Shown: in pieces, positions 30,986 to 41,144 of the stretch | Position numbering within the stretch: position 1 is the stretch's first letter | Layout: each line of letters starts with the position of its first letter | Source: Neptunomonas sp. | Lineage (GTDB): Bacteria; Pseudomonadota; Gammaproteobacteria; Pseudomonadales; Balneatricaceae | NCBI RefSeq assembly: GCF_016744175.1 | Contig: NZ_JADGEV010000011.1 | Location: forward strand, 1 to 64,000 | Length of the DNA stretch: 64,000 bases | Reading direction: 5' to 3' | Translations under genes and position numbers: made by a program | Notes under the pieces: generated by a model | What the model saw: only the letters and a program-made list of their open reading frames with translations | What the model was told of the DNA's origin: nothing | The model's database searches: none

Positions 30986-31354
30986 TTAAAGCACTTCAGG
31001 CGCCAGGGAAATGATTTTCATAAACTTCTCAGAACGAAGTTCACGCGTTACTGGGCCAAAAATACGCGTACCCATAGGTGCGTTGTTCGCATTCAATAAA
31101 ACCGCTGAATTTACATCAAAACGGATTACAGAACCATCTGGACGACGAACACCTTTACGGGTACGTACTACAACAGCGTTAAGAACCTGACCTTTTTTAA
31201 CTTTACCGCGCGGAATTGCTTCCTTCACAGTAACCTTAATGATGTCACCAATACCTGCGTAACGGCGGTGTGAACCACCCAGAACCTTAATACACTGCAC
31301 TCGCTTAGCACCGCTGTTATCAGCGACATCAAGCATCGATTCAGTTTGAATCAT
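30986..31354 (-). CDS. rplN: 50S ribosomal protein L14
   Basis: 122 residues, highly conserved: [27 protein letters not shown], then [24 protein letters not shown] and [12 protein letters not shown]. It forms an inter-subunit bridge. It is the first gene of the spc operon, preceded by a candidate promoter at the end of rpsQ and by a leader hairpin. Confidence 0.98.
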   Translation of the reverse strand: MIQTESMLDVADNSGAKRVQCIKVLGGSHRRYAGIGDIIKVTVKEAIPRGKVKKGQVLNAVVVRTRKGVRRPDGSVIRFDVNSAVLLNANNAPMGTRIFGPVTRELRSEKFMKIISLAPEVL

Positions 31355-31378
31355 GGTCTACTCCAAAATATGTTAGCT

Positions 31379-31399
31379 GCCCGTCAAATCATGACGGGC
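31379..31399 (-). promoter_or_regulatory. Leader hairpin upstream of rplN
   Basis: Perfect 8-bp stem GCCCGTCA/TGACGGGC with a 5-base loop. It lies between the candidate spc promoter and the rplN start and would form near the 5' end of the spc mRNA. No U-tract follows it. Confidence 0.5.
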
Positions 31400-31426
31400 A
31401 AACCGTCAACTGGAGCGAAGGCGCGT

Positions 31427-31455
31427 ATTCTACACCTTCGCAGCACGCTCATCAA
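31427..31455 (-). promoter_or_regulatory. Candidate spc-operon promoter
   Basis: Minus-strand TTGATG (31450-31455), a 17-base spacer and TAGAAT (31427-31432), followed by a GC-rich discriminator ACGCGCC. It overlaps the last codons and stop of rpsQ, the position of the spc promoter in E. coli (between rpsQ and rplN). Confidence 0.6.
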
Positions 31456-31693
31456 CACTTACAAGCGCCCAAGTTTTACTCTTGGAGTAAGGACGGGTTT
31501 CTTCGATCGTTACAAGATCACCCGCATGGCACTCATTTTTCTCATCGTGAGCATGCAACTTGGAGGAGCGAGTCATGAACTTTCCGTAAATCGGATGCTT
31601 CTCTTTACGCTCAACCAGAACTGTGATGGTTTTATCCATCTTGTCACTGACAACACGTCCAACAACAGTCCGAGTACGTTTTTCAGCGCTCAT
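31430..31693 (-). CDS. rpsQ: 30S ribosomal protein S17
   Basis: 87 residues, OB fold. [44 protein letters not shown] is the conserved S17 core. It overlaps the end of rpmC by 4 bases, and is the last gene of the S10 operon. Its 3' end also carries the candidate spc promoter. Confidence 0.98.
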   Translation of the reverse strand: MSAEKRTRTVVGRVVSDKMDKTITVLVERKEKHPIYGKFMTRSSKLHAHDEKNECHAGDLVTIEETRPYSKSKTWALVSVDERAAKV

Positions 31694-31884
31694 TTTTCAC
31701 CTGCCTTATCATTCAGTACTGTCTTAACGCGAGCCACGTCGCGACGAACCTGACCCAGAAGGTGAGTCTGTGACAGTTGACCAGTTGATTTCTGCATACG
31801 CAGATGGAACTGATCTTTCAAAAGACCCAACAATACTTGCTGAAGCTCTTCTGAAGACTTTTCACGAAGTTCTTGGGCATTCAT
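31690..31884 (-). CDS. rpmC: 50S ribosomal protein L29
   Basis: 64 residues, two-helix bundle; [18 protein letters not shown] and [33 protein letters not shown] are typical. It sits at the polypeptide exit tunnel and helps dock SRP and trigger factor. Its start overlaps the rplP stop by one base and its stop overlaps the rpsQ start by four. Confidence 0.98.
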   Translation of the reverse strand: MNAQELREKSSEELQQVLLGLLKDQFHLRMQKSTGQLSQTHLLGQVRRDVARVKTVLNDKAGEK

Positions 31885-32297
31885 TACATCACCGTCCGTT
31901 TGACAATGGTTGTAGACACCGGCAATTTAGCAGTCGCTAGAGCAAAAGCCTCAGTAACCAGATCTTCAGGTACACCGCTAATTTCGAATAACACACGACC
32001 CGGCTGGATCTGAGCTACCCAATATTCTACGTTACCTTTACCTTTACCCATACGCACTTCTAGTGGCTTATTAGTAATCGGCTTATCTGGAAAAATACGA
32101 ATCCAGATTTTACCACCACGCTTAACGTGACGGGTCATAGCACGACGTGCAGCTTCGATCTGGCGCGCAGTAATACGACCACGACCGGTAGCTTTAAGAC
32201 CGTACTCACCAAAGCTAACTTTGCTGCCGCGATGTGCAAGACCGCGATTACGGCCCTTCATCATCTTACGGAATTTAAGTCGTTTAGGTTGCAACAT
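31884..32297 (-). CDS. rplP: 50S ribosomal protein L16
   Basis: 137 residues beginning [24 protein letters not shown], the standard L16 start, with [29 protein letters not shown]. It supports the A-site of the 50S subunit. It overlaps rpmC by one base (ATGA/TAATG-type coupling). Confidence 0.98.
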   Translation of the reverse strand: MLQPKRLKFRKMMKGRNRGLAHRGSKVSFGEYGLKATGRGRITARQIEAARRAMTRHVKRGGKIWIRIFPDKPITNKPLEVRMGKGKGNVEYWVAQIQPGRVLFEISGVPEDLVTEAFALATAKLPVSTTIVKRTVM

Positions 32298-32308
32298 TGA
32301 CGTTCACC

Positions 32309-32995
32309 TCACTTAGAACCTTTCTTCTTAGGCGCATTTTTCTTCTCAGCACGTACCTGTTCGATACCACCGAGAACTTCACCTTTGAAGATCCAGACTT
32401 TAACGCCAATCACACCATAAGTAGTGTGCGCCTCATAAGGTGCATAATCGATATCTGCACGCAGCGTATGCAAAGGTACACGACCTTCACGATACCACTC
32501 AGAACGTGCGATTTCAGCGCCACCCAAACGACCGCCAACCTGAATCTTAATACCCTTAGCACCTAAGCGCATAGCGTTCTGCACAGCGCGCTTCATAGCA
32601 CGACGGAACATAACACGACGCTCAAGCTGACTAGCAACACCTTGTGCTACTAACATTGCATCAAGTTCAGGCTTGCGAATCTCTTCGATGTTGATGTGAA
32701 CTGGCACACCCATCATGTCAGAAACAGCATTACGCAGTTTCTCAACATCTTCACCTTTTTTACCAATCACAATACCCGGACGAGCCGTAAATATAGTGAT
32801 TTTAGCATTCTGTGCAGGACGCTCAATTTCGATGCGGCTTACAGAAGCATTTTTTAACTGACCTTCAAGGTAATTACGTACCTGAAGATCGTTTTGCAAT
32901 TTTCTTGCATATTCTGACTTGTCGGCATACCACACAGAAGTGTGATCTTTGACGATTCCAAGTCGAATACCGGTCGGATGTATTTTCTGACCCAT
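32309..32995 (-). CDS. rpsC: 30S ribosomal protein S3
   Basis: 228 residues from [18 protein letters not shown]. It has a KH domain ([19 protein letters not shown]) and the C-terminal S3 domain. It lines the mRNA entry tunnel. I placed the start at ATG 32995, 8 bases after AGGAG; a GTG at 33013 is in frame but lies upstream of that Shine-Dalgarno sequence. It ends 11 bases before rplP. Confidence 0.98.
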   Translation of the reverse strand: MGQKIHPTGIRLGIVKDHTSVWYADKSEYARKLQNDLQVRNYLEGQLKNASVSRIEIERPAQNAKITIFTARPGIVIGKKGEDVEKLRNAVSDMMGVPVHINIEEIRKPELDAMLVAQGVASQLERRVMFRRAMKRAVQNAMRLGAKGIKIQVGGRLGGAEIARSEWYREGRVPLHTLRADIDYAPYEAHTTYGVIGVKVWIFKGEVLGGIEQVRAEKKNAPKKKGSK

Positions 32996-33019
32996 AACGA
33001 ACTCTCCTAGCACTCAGCC

Positions 33020-33349
33020 TTAGTCGGACACCTTAACGGTGATATGGGAGTTGCGCTTCAGGATGCGATCTGCGCGACCCTTAGCACGTGGCTTGATGCG
33101 TTTCATAGTTACACCTTCATCAGCGAAGATTGTAGAAACATGCAACTCATCAATATCAGCACCGTCATTATGCTCGGCGTTTGCAATAGCAGACTCCAAA
33201 ACTTTTTTAACGAGTACTGCAGCCTTTTTTGGGCTAAAAGCTAAGATATTCAAAGCTTCACCCACCGACTTCCCGCGAATCTGATCAGCGACTAGGCGCA
33301 CTTTCTGGGCAGAAATGCGAGCGCCAATTAATTTAGCAGCGACTTCCAT
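33020..33349 (-). CDS. rplV: 50S ribosomal protein L22
   Basis: 109 residues, [27 protein letters not shown] at the start and [23 protein letters not shown] near the end, where the beta-hairpin lines the exit tunnel. Two adjacent ATG codons exist (33352 and 33349); the second has better spacing to AAGGGG and matches the Pseudomonas start. Confidence 0.97.
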   Translation of the reverse strand: MEVAAKLIGARISAQKVRLVADQIRGKSVGEALNILAFSPKKAAVLVKKVLESAIANAEHNDGADIDELHVSTIFADEGVTMKRIKPRAKGRADRILKRNSHITVKVSD

Positions 33350-33363
33350 CATTTAACCCCTTA

Positions 33364-33639
33364 TTAACGCTTAGCCTTCTTATTCGCAGCATGGCCACGA
33401 TAAGTACGCGTAGCAGCGAATTCGCCAAGTTTATGACCTACCATATCTTCAGTCACGAAGACTGGAACGTGCTGGCGGCCGTTATGAACTGCAATCGTCA
33501 TCCCAACAAAGTGCGGGAAGATAGTAGAGCGACGTGACCAAGTTTTGATTGGTTTACGATCGCTCGCTTCAATTGCAGCTTCTACCTTCTTCAACAGGTG
33601 AAGGTCGATAAATGGACCTTTCTTCAGTGAACGTGGCAC
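33364..33639 (-). CDS. rpsS: 30S ribosomal protein S19
   Basis: 91 residues, [19 protein letters not shown] at the start and [24 protein letters not shown] at the end. It binds 16S rRNA in the 30S head with S13. It lies between rplB and rplV as usual. Confidence 0.98.
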   Translation of the reverse strand: MPRSLKKGPFIDLHLLKKVEAAIEASDRKPIKTWSRRSTIFPHFVGMTIAVHNGRQHVPVFVTEDMVGHKLGEFAATRTYRGHAANKKAKR

Positions 33640-33658
33640 AGCTGTATCCTCAAGTTAG

Positions 33659-34486
33659 TTACTTAGCAGAACGACGACGAACGATTAGCTTGTTCGTGCG
33701 TTTATTCTTACGTGTCTTATAACCTTTAGTAGGCACACCCCATGGAGTAACAGGATGACGACCGCCCGAAGTACGACCCTCACCACCACCATGCGGATGA
33801 TCTACTGGGTTCATCGCAACACCGCGAACGGTTGGACGAACACCTTTCCAGCGCTTAGCACCGGCTTTACCGAGCTGACGCAGACTGTGTTCACTGTTGC
33901 CAACTTCACCCAACGTTGCGCGACACTCAACCAGCACTTTACGCATCTCACCAGAACGTAGACGCAATGTAGCATACGTCCCTTCACGCGCAACTAACTG
34001 AGCAGATGTACCCGCAGAACGAGCAATCTGAGCACCTTTACCAGGTTTCAGTTCGATACAGTGAATAACACTACCCAAAGGAATGTTGCGCAATGGCAAC
34101 GTGTTACCCGCTTTAATATCAGCATCAACGCCAGAAACTAAACTAGTTCCAGCAGAAACACCCTTCGGCGCAATAATGTAGCGACGCTCACCATCTGCAT
34201 ACTTCAGCAGGGCAAGGTGCGCAGTACGGTTTGGATCATATTCCAGACGCTCAACAACTGCCGGGATACCATCCTTATTGCGACGAAAATCAATAACGCG
34301 ATAATGCTGCTTATGACCACCACCAATGTGACGAGTCGTAATGCGACCATTATTGTTACGACCACCGCTCTTGCTTTTCTTTTCGATCAATGCAGCTAAA
34401 GGCTTGCCTTTATGCAGCTCAGCATTTACAACCTTAACTACGTGACGACGTCCAGCAGAGGTTGGCTTTGATTTCATAACCGCCAT
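33659..34486 (-). CDS. rplB: 50S ribosomal protein L2
   Basis: 275 residues. [22 protein letters not shown] and the catalytic-centre-proximal [17 protein letters not shown] with its conserved histidine are intact. It is needed for subunit association and peptidyl-transferase activity. It is 13 bases after rplW. Confidence 0.98.
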   Translation of the reverse strand: MAVMKSKPTSAGRRHVVKVVNAELHKGKPLAALIEKKSKSGGRNNNGRITTRHIGGGHKQHYRVIDFRRNKDGIPAVVERLEYDPNRTAHLALLKYADGERRYIIAPKGVSAGTSLVSGVDADIKAGNTLPLRNIPLGSVIHCIELKPGKGAQIARSAGTSAQLVAREGTYATLRLRSGEMRKVLVECRATLGEVGNSEHSLRQLGKAGAKRWKGVRPTVRGVAMNPVDHPHGGGEGRTSGGRHPVTPWGVPTKGYKTRKNKRTNKLIVRRRSAK

Positions 34487-34499
34487 AACTTAACCTCTC

Positions 34500-34796
34500 T
34501 TATTCGCCACCAAGAAAATCAATCTCAGAGCCAGCAGCAAGACATACATATGCCTTACGAACATCGCTACGCTTGCCTAGGCCGCGTGCGGTGCGCTTGG
34601 TCTTACCCTTAGCATTGAGAACATTAACGCCAGATACTTTGACGTTAAACAGCTGCTCAACTGCTTCTTTGATTTCAGGTTTGGTAGCATCTTTAGCCAC
34701 ACGAAAAACTACTTGCTGAGCATTATCAGCAATAATAGTTGCTTTTTCCGAGATATGAGGACCTAACAATACTTTGTATAGACGTTCCTGGTTCAT
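34500..34796 (-). CDS. rplW: 50S ribosomal protein L23
   Basis: 98 residues, with [40 protein letters not shown] and [21 protein letters not shown]. It sits at the exit tunnel and docks trigger factor and SRP. The start overlaps the rplD stop by 4 bases, indicating coupling. Confidence 0.98.
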   Translation of the reverse strand: MNQERLYKVLLGPHISEKATIIADNAQQVVFRVAKDATKPEIKEAVEQLFNVKVSGVNVLNAKGKTKRTARGLGKRSDVRKAYVCLAAGSEIDFLGGE

Positions 34797-35398
34797 GCTA
34801 ATGCCTCCTCAATTTTCTTAAGAGCAGGTACAGTAACTACAACCTTATCAAAACCAACCAAACTTACTGGGTCAATTCCGGCAACATCACGTACATCCAC
34901 ATGCGGAACATTACGAGCAGCCAAGTATAGGTTTGCTTCAACATCTTCAGTCACGATCAACGCGCTTGCTAGATCAAATTCTTTCATCTTAGCAATAAAC
35001 TGTTTAGTTTTTGGCGTATCCATTGAGAATTGATCAACAACTACCAGACGATCCTGGCGAACCAATTCAGAGAAGATGCAACGCATAGCTGCACGATACA
35101 TTTTCTTGTTCACTTTCTGCGAGTAGCTACGCGGCTTTGCAGCAAACGTAACACCACCACTACGCCAGATAGGCGAACGTATAGTACCGGCACGCGCACG
35201 ACCTGTTCCTTTCTGACGGAAAGGCTTAGCGCCACCACCAGAAACTTCAGAGCGAGTTTTCTGTGCTTTTGTACCTTGACGAGCACCAGCCAGGTAAGCA
35301 TTAACTACCTGGTGTACCAATGCTTCGTTGAATTCTTTACCAAATGCCAAATCGGATACTTCGACCGATCCATTAGCTCCAGCGAGATTCAGATTCAT
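34793..35398 (-). CDS. rplD: 50S ribosomal protein L4
   Basis: 201 residues from the second of two adjacent ATG codons (the same length as E. coli L4). [47 protein letters not shown] and [24 protein letters not shown] are diagnostic. In E. coli L4 represses its own S10 operon through the leader; the leader here is much shorter. Confidence 0.97.
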   Translation of the reverse strand: MNLNLAGANGSVEVSDLAFGKEFNEALVHQVVNAYLAGARQGTKAQKTRSEVSGGGAKPFRQKGTGRARAGTIRSPIWRSGGVTFAAKPRSYSQKVNKKMYRAAMRCIFSELVRQDRLVVVDQFSMDTPKTKQFIAKMKEFDLASALIVTEDVEANLYLAARNVPHVDVRDVAGIDPVSLVGFDKVVVTVPALKKIEEALA

Positions 35399-35409
35399 CA
35401 TAACCCCCC

Positions 35410-36048
35410 TTAGGCGCCAGCTTTAACAGCTGGTTTAACGATTACGTCACCGCCAGTTGCACCTGGAACAGCACCCTTGATCAATAACAGGTTACGTTCT
35501 GCGTCTACACGCACAACTTCTAGAGTCTGAATAGTAACGCGTTCAGCTCCCATGTGACCCGCCATCTTCTTGCCTTTCCAAACACGACCAGGAGTCTGAC
35601 ACTGACCAATGGAACCCGGAGCACGGTGAGATAGTGAGTTACCATGAGTCGCATCTTGCATAGAGAAGTTCCAGCGCTTAATAGCACCTTGAAATCCTTT
35701 ACCCTTTGATTGACCAGCAACATCTACTTTCTGACCTACTGCGAAGCGCTCAACAGTTAGTGAATCACCAACGTTGATACCTTCATCACCCGACAGACGG
35801 AACTCCCACAAACCACGTCCTGCTTCTACGCTAGCTTTAGCATAGTGACCAGCTTTTGGCTTGTTTAGGCGATTAGCCTTAACAGAACCAGTAGTCACTT
35901 GCACAGCTGTGTAGCCGTCAGTTTCAACAGTTTTAACCTGCGTTACGCGATTCGGATCCACCTCGATGACCGTGACTGGCACGGATACGCCATCTTCTGT
36001 GAAGATGCGAGTCATACCCGCTTTACGTCCGATTAAACCTACAGACAT
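35410..36048 (-). CDS. rplC: 50S ribosomal protein L3
   Basis: 212 residues. [20 protein letters not shown] at the start and [32 protein letters not shown] in the loop that reaches the peptidyl-transferase centre (the conserved glutamine Q in SMQDATHGN is the methylation site of PrmB in E. coli). It is separated from rpsJ by 113 bases, a gap without a gene. Confidence 0.98.
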   Translation of the reverse strand: MSVGLIGRKAGMTRIFTEDGVSVPVTVIEVDPNRVTQVKTVETDGYTAVQVTTGSVKANRLNKPKAGHYAKASVEAGRGLWEFRLSGDEGINVGDSLTVERFAVGQKVDVAGQSKGKGFQGAIKRWNFSMQDATHGNSLSHRAPGSIGQCQTPGRVWKGKKMAGHMGAERVTIQTLEVVRVDAERNLLLIKGAVPGATGGDVIVKPAVKAGA

Positions 36049-36161
36049 TTCCTATACCTCTTGCCAGTTGTGTACGGGGCTGTTACCCACTACGGCTGCC
36101 CTTTTCAGGAGCATTCCACAAACAGCGCTTCATTAAATGAATAATTCTGCGCAGTGACTGA

Positions 36162-36473
36162 TTAGCCTAAACTGATCTGCACTTCTACACCCGCTGCAAG
36201 ATCTAGCTTCATCAAAGCATCAACAGTTTTTTCTGTTGGCTCAACAATGTCTAGAACTCGTTTATGCGTACGAATTTCGTACTGATCACGCGCATCTTTG
36301 TTTACATGCGGAGAGATCAGAACGGTAAAACGTTCTTTGCGAGTTGGAAGCGGGATCGGACCATGCACCTGTGCACCCGTACGTTTTGCAGTATTAACAA
36401 TTTCCTGCGCAGACGAGTCGATCAGGCGATGATCAAACGCTTTCAGACGTATTCTGATTTTCTGATTTTGCAT
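36162..36473 (-). CDS. rpsJ: 30S ribosomal protein S10
   Basis: 103 residues starting [19 protein letters not shown], as in E. coli. It also acts as NusE in transcription antitermination with NusB. I placed the start at ATG 36473, not the in-frame TTG at 36491. No strong Shine-Dalgarno sequence is visible before this ATG. It is the first gene of the S10 operon, with its own promoter and leader hairpin upstream. Confidence 0.97.
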   Translation of the reverse strand: MQNQKIRIRLKAFDHRLIDSSAQEIVNTAKRTGAQVHGPIPLPTRKERFTVLISPHVNKDARDQYEIRTHKRVLDIVEPTEKTVDALMKLDLAAGVEVQISLG

Positions 36474-36515
36474 TTTGATCACACTATTCAAATGATTTAT
36501 AACGGCATTAGCCGA

Positions 36516-36538
36516 CCTCCCCTTCTATGAAGGGGAGG
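36516..36538 (-). promoter_or_regulatory. GC-rich hairpin at the 5' end of the S10-operon leader
   Basis: Perfect 9-bp stem CCTCCCCTT/AAGGGGAGG with a 5-base loop. It starts only a few bases after the -10 box, so it would be the first structure of the mRNA. The whole leader is about 60 bases, far shorter than the E. coli S10 leader. Confidence 0.55.
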
Positions 36539-36541
36539 CAA

Positions 36542-36570
36542 ATTCTACTCAGGAGAGCATGCCACGTCAA
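36542..36570 (-). promoter_or_regulatory. S10-operon promoter
   Basis: Minus-strand TTGACG (36565-36570), a 17-base spacer and TAGAAT (36542-36547). It lies just after the tufA terminator and about 70 bases before rpsJ. The match and position are strong. Confidence 0.75.
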
Positions 36571-36599
36571 GACTAGTCGACTAATTTTTAACCAAAAGC

Positions 36600-36629
36600 A
36601 AAAAAAGCCCTCAAATTGAGGGCTTTTTT
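36600..36629 (-). terminator. Intrinsic terminator after tufA (end of str operon)
   Basis: Stem GCCCTCAA/TTGAGGGC with A7 and T6 flanks. It lies 25 bases after the tufA stop and separates the str operon from the S10 operon. Confidence 0.88.
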
Positions 36630-36653
36630 ATATCATCTAACCTCAAAAAGAGA

Positions 36654-37877
36654 TTACGCGATAATTTTAGATACTACACCAGCACCTACTGTACGTCCGC
36701 CTTCACGAATCGCAAAACGTAGACCTTCGTCCATTGCGATTGGTGCAATCAGAGTAACAACCATCTTAACGTTGTCACCCGGCATTACCATCTCAACGCC
36801 TTCAGGCAGTTCGCAGTTACCCGTTACATCAGTAGTACGGAAGTAGAACTGTGGACGGTAGCCTTTAAAGAATGGTGTATGACGACCACCTTCATCTTTG
36901 CTCAACACGTACACTTCGCCTTCGAAGTTAGTATGCGGGTTGATCGATCCTGGCTTAGCCAAAACCTGACCACGCTGCACGTCATCACGCTTAGTACCAC
37001 GCAATAGAACACCACAGTTTTCGCCTGCACGACCTTCGTCAAGCAATTTACGGAACATCTCAACACCCGTACAGGTCGTTGTAGTTGTTTCGCGAATACC
37101 AACGATTTCGATAGACTCACCAACTTTAACGATTCCGCGCTCTACACGTCCAGTAACCACTGTACCGCGACCAGAGATTGAGAACACATCTTCAATTGGA
37201 AGTAGGAACGGCTGATCAATAGCACGCACTGGATCTGGAATATAAGTATCCAAAGCTTCTACCAATGCTTTAACAGCAGTAGTACCCAGTTCGTTATCAT
37301 CTTCGCCATTCAACGCCATTAGCGCAGAACCACAGATGATTGGCGTGTCGTCACCAGGGAATTCGTAAGCATCTAACAACTCACGCAATTCCATTTCTAC
37401 AAGCTCACGCATTTCAGCGTATTCTTCAGAATCAACACCACCACAGTCTTCAGCTAGCAAATCCGCTTTGTTCAGGAAAACAACGATGTATGGAACACCT
37501 ACCTGACGAGACAGCAAGATGTGCTCACGTGTCTGAGGCATAGGACCATCAGTCGCGCCACATACCAAAATAGCACCATCCATCTGAGCAGCACCGGTGA
37601 TCATGTTTTTCACATAATCCGCGTGCCCTGGACAGTCAACGTGCGCATAGTGACGAATCGTTGATTCATACTCTACGTGCGATGTAGAGATTGTGATACC
37701 ACGCTCACGTTCTTCTGGAGCATTATCGATACCATCAAATGCTACTGCTTCACCGCCGAATACTTCAGCGCATACGCGCGTTAGTGCTGCCGTTAGTGTT
37801 GTTTTGCCATGGTCAACGTGGCCAATTGTACCTACGTTGACGTGCGGCAGATTTCGTTCAAATGCTTTTTTTGCCAC
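36654..37877 (-). CDS. tufA: Elongation factor Tu (copy A)
   Basis: A GTPase that delivers aminoacyl-tRNA to the ribosome. 407 residues; GHVDHGKT at 19-26, DCPGHADY (81-88) and NKAD (136-139) form the G domain, followed by domains 2 and 3. Compared with Pseudomonas or E. coli EF-Tu there are about 10 extra residues just after NKAD (within 140-157). The start codon is GTG. It is the last gene of the str operon, 30 bases after fusA. It differs from copy B in protein only at the last residue (Ala instead of Glu). Confidence 0.98.
   Translation of the reverse strand: MAKKAFERNLPHVNVGTIGHVDHGKTTLTAALTRVCAEVFGGEAVAFDGIDNAPEERERGITISTSHVEYESTIRHYAHVDCPGHADYVKNMITGAAQMDGAILVCGATDGPMPQTREHILLSRQVGVPYIVVFLNKADLLAEDCGGVDSEEYAEMRELVEMELRELLDAYEFPGDDTPIICGSALMALNGEDDNELGTTAVKALVEALDTYIPDPVRAIDQPFLLPIEDVFSISGRGTVVTGRVERGIVKVGESIEIVGIRETTTTTCTGVEMFRKLLDEGRAGENCGVLLRGTKRDDVQRGQVLAKPGSINPHTNFEGEVYVLSKDEGGRHTPFFKGYRPQFYFRTTDVTGNCELPEGVEMVMPGDNVKMVVTLIAPIAMDEGLRFAIREGGRTVGAGVVSKIIA
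36660..37709 (-). repeat. Near-perfect duplicate segment of tuf (copy A)
   Basis: By line-by-line comparison this 1050-base stretch appears identical to 53171-54220. Beyond it, the 168 bases to the start codon contain 13 differences between copies, all silent, including GTG versus ATG at the start. Confidence 0.85.
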
Positions 37878-37907
37878 GATAAAATACCTCTTAGATTATG
37901 GCGAAGG

Positions 37908-40001
37908 CTAGTAAGCCCTCATCACCGCTTCGGCGACATTCTTAGGAGCTTCAGCGTAACACTCAAACTCCATAGAGTAAGTTGCACGCCCTTGAGTTGC
38001 GGAACGCAAATCAGTTGCATATCCGAACATTTCACCCAACGGAACCTGTGCATTAATCACTTTGCCAGATGGAGTGTCTTCCATACCCTGAACAAGACCA
38101 CGACGACGGTTCAGATCACCCATAACGTCGCCCATGTAATCTTCTGGAGTAACCACTTCGACTTTCATCATTGGCTCCAACAGACATGGATCTGCTTGTA
38201 AAGCGTATTTTTTTAATGCTTGAGATGCAGCAATTTTAAATGCCATCTCATTAGAGTCAACATCGTGATATGAACCATCATACAGACGAGCTTTCAGACC
38301 AATCAGCGGATAACCGGCAATAACGCCGTTCTGCATCTGCTCTGTAATACCCTTCTCGACAGCTCCGATGTATTCCTTAGGAATAGCACCACCTACCACT
38401 TCATTGATGAACTCCAATCCTTCATCATCTGACGGACTGAATTCAACCATAACGTGACCATACTGACCACGACCACCCGACTGTCGGGCGAATTTATGGT
38501 TAGCATCGATTGACCGGCGAATCTTCTCGCGATAGGCAACCTGAGGCTTACCAATGTTTGCTTCAACGTTGAACTCACGACGCATACGATCAACCAGGAT
38601 ATCAAGGTGAAGCTCACCCATTCCCGAGATGATTGTCTGACCAGACTCTTCATCAGTTTCAACACGGAAAGATGGATCTTCCTGTGCCAACTTACCCAGA
38701 GCCACACCCATTTTCTCTTGATCAGCCTTAGTTTTAGGCTCAACAGCAACAGAAATAACAGGCTCAGGGAACTCCATACGCTCCAATACGATTTTATTCG
38801 TAGGATCACACAGGGTATCACCCGTGGTAACGTCTTTCATACCAATCAATGCAGCGATATCACCCGCACGCACTTCTTTAATCTCTTCGCGATTGTTTGC
38901 ATGCATCTGCACCATACGACCAACACGCTCCTTTTTACTCTTTACAGAGTTAAAAACGCTGTCGCCTGAAGCCAAAACACCCGAATAAACACGAACAAAC
39001 GTTAAAGTACCAACAAATGGATCCGTTGCAATTTTAAACGCAAGCGCTGCAAATGGAGCAGCATCTTCAGCCGGACGAGCCGCGACAGTTTCGTCTTTGT
39101 CGTCCAGAATACCTTCAATCGCTTTAACTTCGATTGGCGAAGGCATGTACTCAATAACAGCATCCAGCATCGCCTGAACGCCTTTATTCTTAAAGGCCGA
39201 ACCGCACTGCATAAGAACAACGTCATTATCAAGCGTACGCGCGCGCAGACCCACTTTGATTTCGTCATTATCCAAGAAACCTTCTTCAAGGTACTTTTCC
39301 ATCAACTCATCAGAAGACTCTGCCGCAGCCTCAATCATCTCTTCACGAAGCTCATCAGCCTTGGCCTGAAGACCAGCCGGGATATCTTCCAGCTCATAAG
39401 TCATACCCTGATCCGCCTCATTCCACATAATTGCTTTCATGAGAATCAGATCGACGACGCCTTTGAATTCATCTTCAGCGCCGATTGGGAAGTTAATTGG
39501 AACAGCTTTAGCCCCTAAACGAGCCTTCAACTGATCAATAACCATAAAGAAATCTGCACCCGCACGGTCCATTTTATTAACGAAGACCATGCGCGGAACA
39601 TGGTATTTATTAGCTTGGCGCCAAACAGTTTCCGTTTGCGGCTGCACGCCTGAAGAGGCGCACAACACAACAACCGCACCATCCAACACACGCAGCGAAC
39701 GCTCTACTTCGATTGTAAAGTCAACGTGCCCCGGTGTATCAATGATATTGATGCGGTGGTTTTCAAACTGCTTGTTCATACCTTGCCAGAAACAGGTAGT
39801 CGCAGCAGACGTGATAGTAATACCACGCTCCTGCTCCTGCTCCATCCAATCCATTGTCGCGGCGCCATCATGCACCTCACCAATTTTATGAGATAGACCT
39901 GTATAGAAAAGTACGCGCTCTGTTGTAGTCGTTTTACCGGCATCTACGTGTGCAACGATACCAATGTTACGGTAACGCACAATAGGGGTTTTACGAGCCA
40001 C
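37908..40001 (-). CDS. fusA: Elongation factor G
   Basis: The translocation GTPase, 697 residues. [15 protein letters not shown] (G1) near residue 17, [25 protein letters not shown] (G3) and NKMDR (G4). Domains II-V follow to the C-terminus, and the family [10 protein letters not shown] block is present. A second elongation factor G gene, common in Pseudomonas relatives, is not in the window. It lies between rpsG (19 bases) and tufA. Confidence 0.98.
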   Translation of the reverse strand: MARKTPIVRYRNIGIVAHVDAGKTTTTERVLFYTGLSHKIGEVHDGAATMDWMEQEQERGITITSAATTCFWQGMNKQFENHRINIIDTPGHVDFTIEVERSLRVLDGAVVVLCASSGVQPQTETVWRQANKYHVPRMVFVNKMDRAGADFFMVIDQLKARLGAKAVPINFPIGAEDEFKGVVDLILMKAIMWNEADQGMTYELEDIPAGLQAKADELREEMIEAAAESSDELMEKYLEEGFLDNDEIKVGLRARTLDNDVVLMQCGSAFKNKGVQAMLDAVIEYMPSPIEVKAIEGILDDKDETVAARPAEDAAPFAALAFKIATDPFVGTLTFVRVYSGVLASGDSVFNSVKSKKERVGRMVQMHANNREEIKEVRAGDIAALIGMKDVTTGDTLCDPTNKIVLERMEFPEPVISVAVEPKTKADQEKMGVALGKLAQEDPSFRVETDEESGQTIISGMGELHLDILVDRMRREFNVEANIGKPQVAYREKIRRSIDANHKFARQSGGRGQYGHVMVEFSPSDDEGLEFINEVVGGAIPKEYIGAVEKGITEQMQNGVIAGYPLIGLKARLYDGSYHDVDSNEMAFKIAASQALKKYALQADPCLLEPMMKVEVVTPEDYMGDVMGDLNRRRGLVQGMEDTPSGKVINAQVPLGEMFGYATDLRSATQGRATYSMEFECYAEAPKNVAEAVMRAY

Positions 40002-40020
40002 GACTCATTCCTCTGGACAT

Positions 40021-40500
<480 letters not shown>

Positions 40501-40626
40501 TCATATTTTAAAGGTCTTCAGGAAATTCAGATAGATAAGTATCTACCTAACCTTACTCTTACCGGGTCCGGGTCTTGTCGAATTTAGCATTGGATCTGTT
40601 ACCAGACTCTCAACTAGCACCAACAT

Positions 40627-40643
40627 CCACCGTTAAACGGTGG
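40627..40643 (-). promoter_or_regulatory. Hairpin at the start of the rpsL-rpsG spacer
   Basis: Perfect 6-bp stem CCACCG/CGGTGG with a 5-base loop, abutting the rpsL stop codon. It has no U-tract. The rpsL-rpsG spacer is the S7 target in E. coli, so a regulatory role is a reasonable guess only. Confidence 0.4.
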
Positions 40644-41084
<441 letters not shown>

Positions 41085-41092
41085 TCACTAGG

Positions 41093-41120
41093 GGGCCGGA
41101 ATTTTAATCAATTCCGACCC
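41093..41120 (-). promoter_or_regulatory. Inverted repeat overlapping the str promoter
   Basis: 11-bp stem (GGGTCGGAATT with AATTCCGGCCC, one G-T wobble) around a 6-base loop. No U-tract follows. It covers the spacer and -10 of the candidate str promoter. A further small stem (CTGATTA/TAATCAG, 41134-41152) overlaps the rpoC stop. Confidence 0.5.
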
Positions 41121-41130
41121 TTAAAGTCAA
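41101..41130 (-). promoter_or_regulatory. Candidate str-operon promoter
   Basis: Minus-strand TTGACT (41125-41130, five of six), an 18-base spacer and TAAAAT (41101-41106, five of six), between the rpoC stop and rpsL. The inferred start of transcription is near 41094, upstream of the terminator-like hairpin at 41059-41084. Confidence 0.55.
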
Positions 41131-41144
41131 TCTCTGATTAAAAA

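Noticed and set aside
30737..31099. Plus-strand open frames opposite ribosomal and RNA polymerase genes, up to about 147 codons
   Set aside because: They mirror the codon pattern of the real minus-strand genes, have no family features and no ribosome-binding sites.
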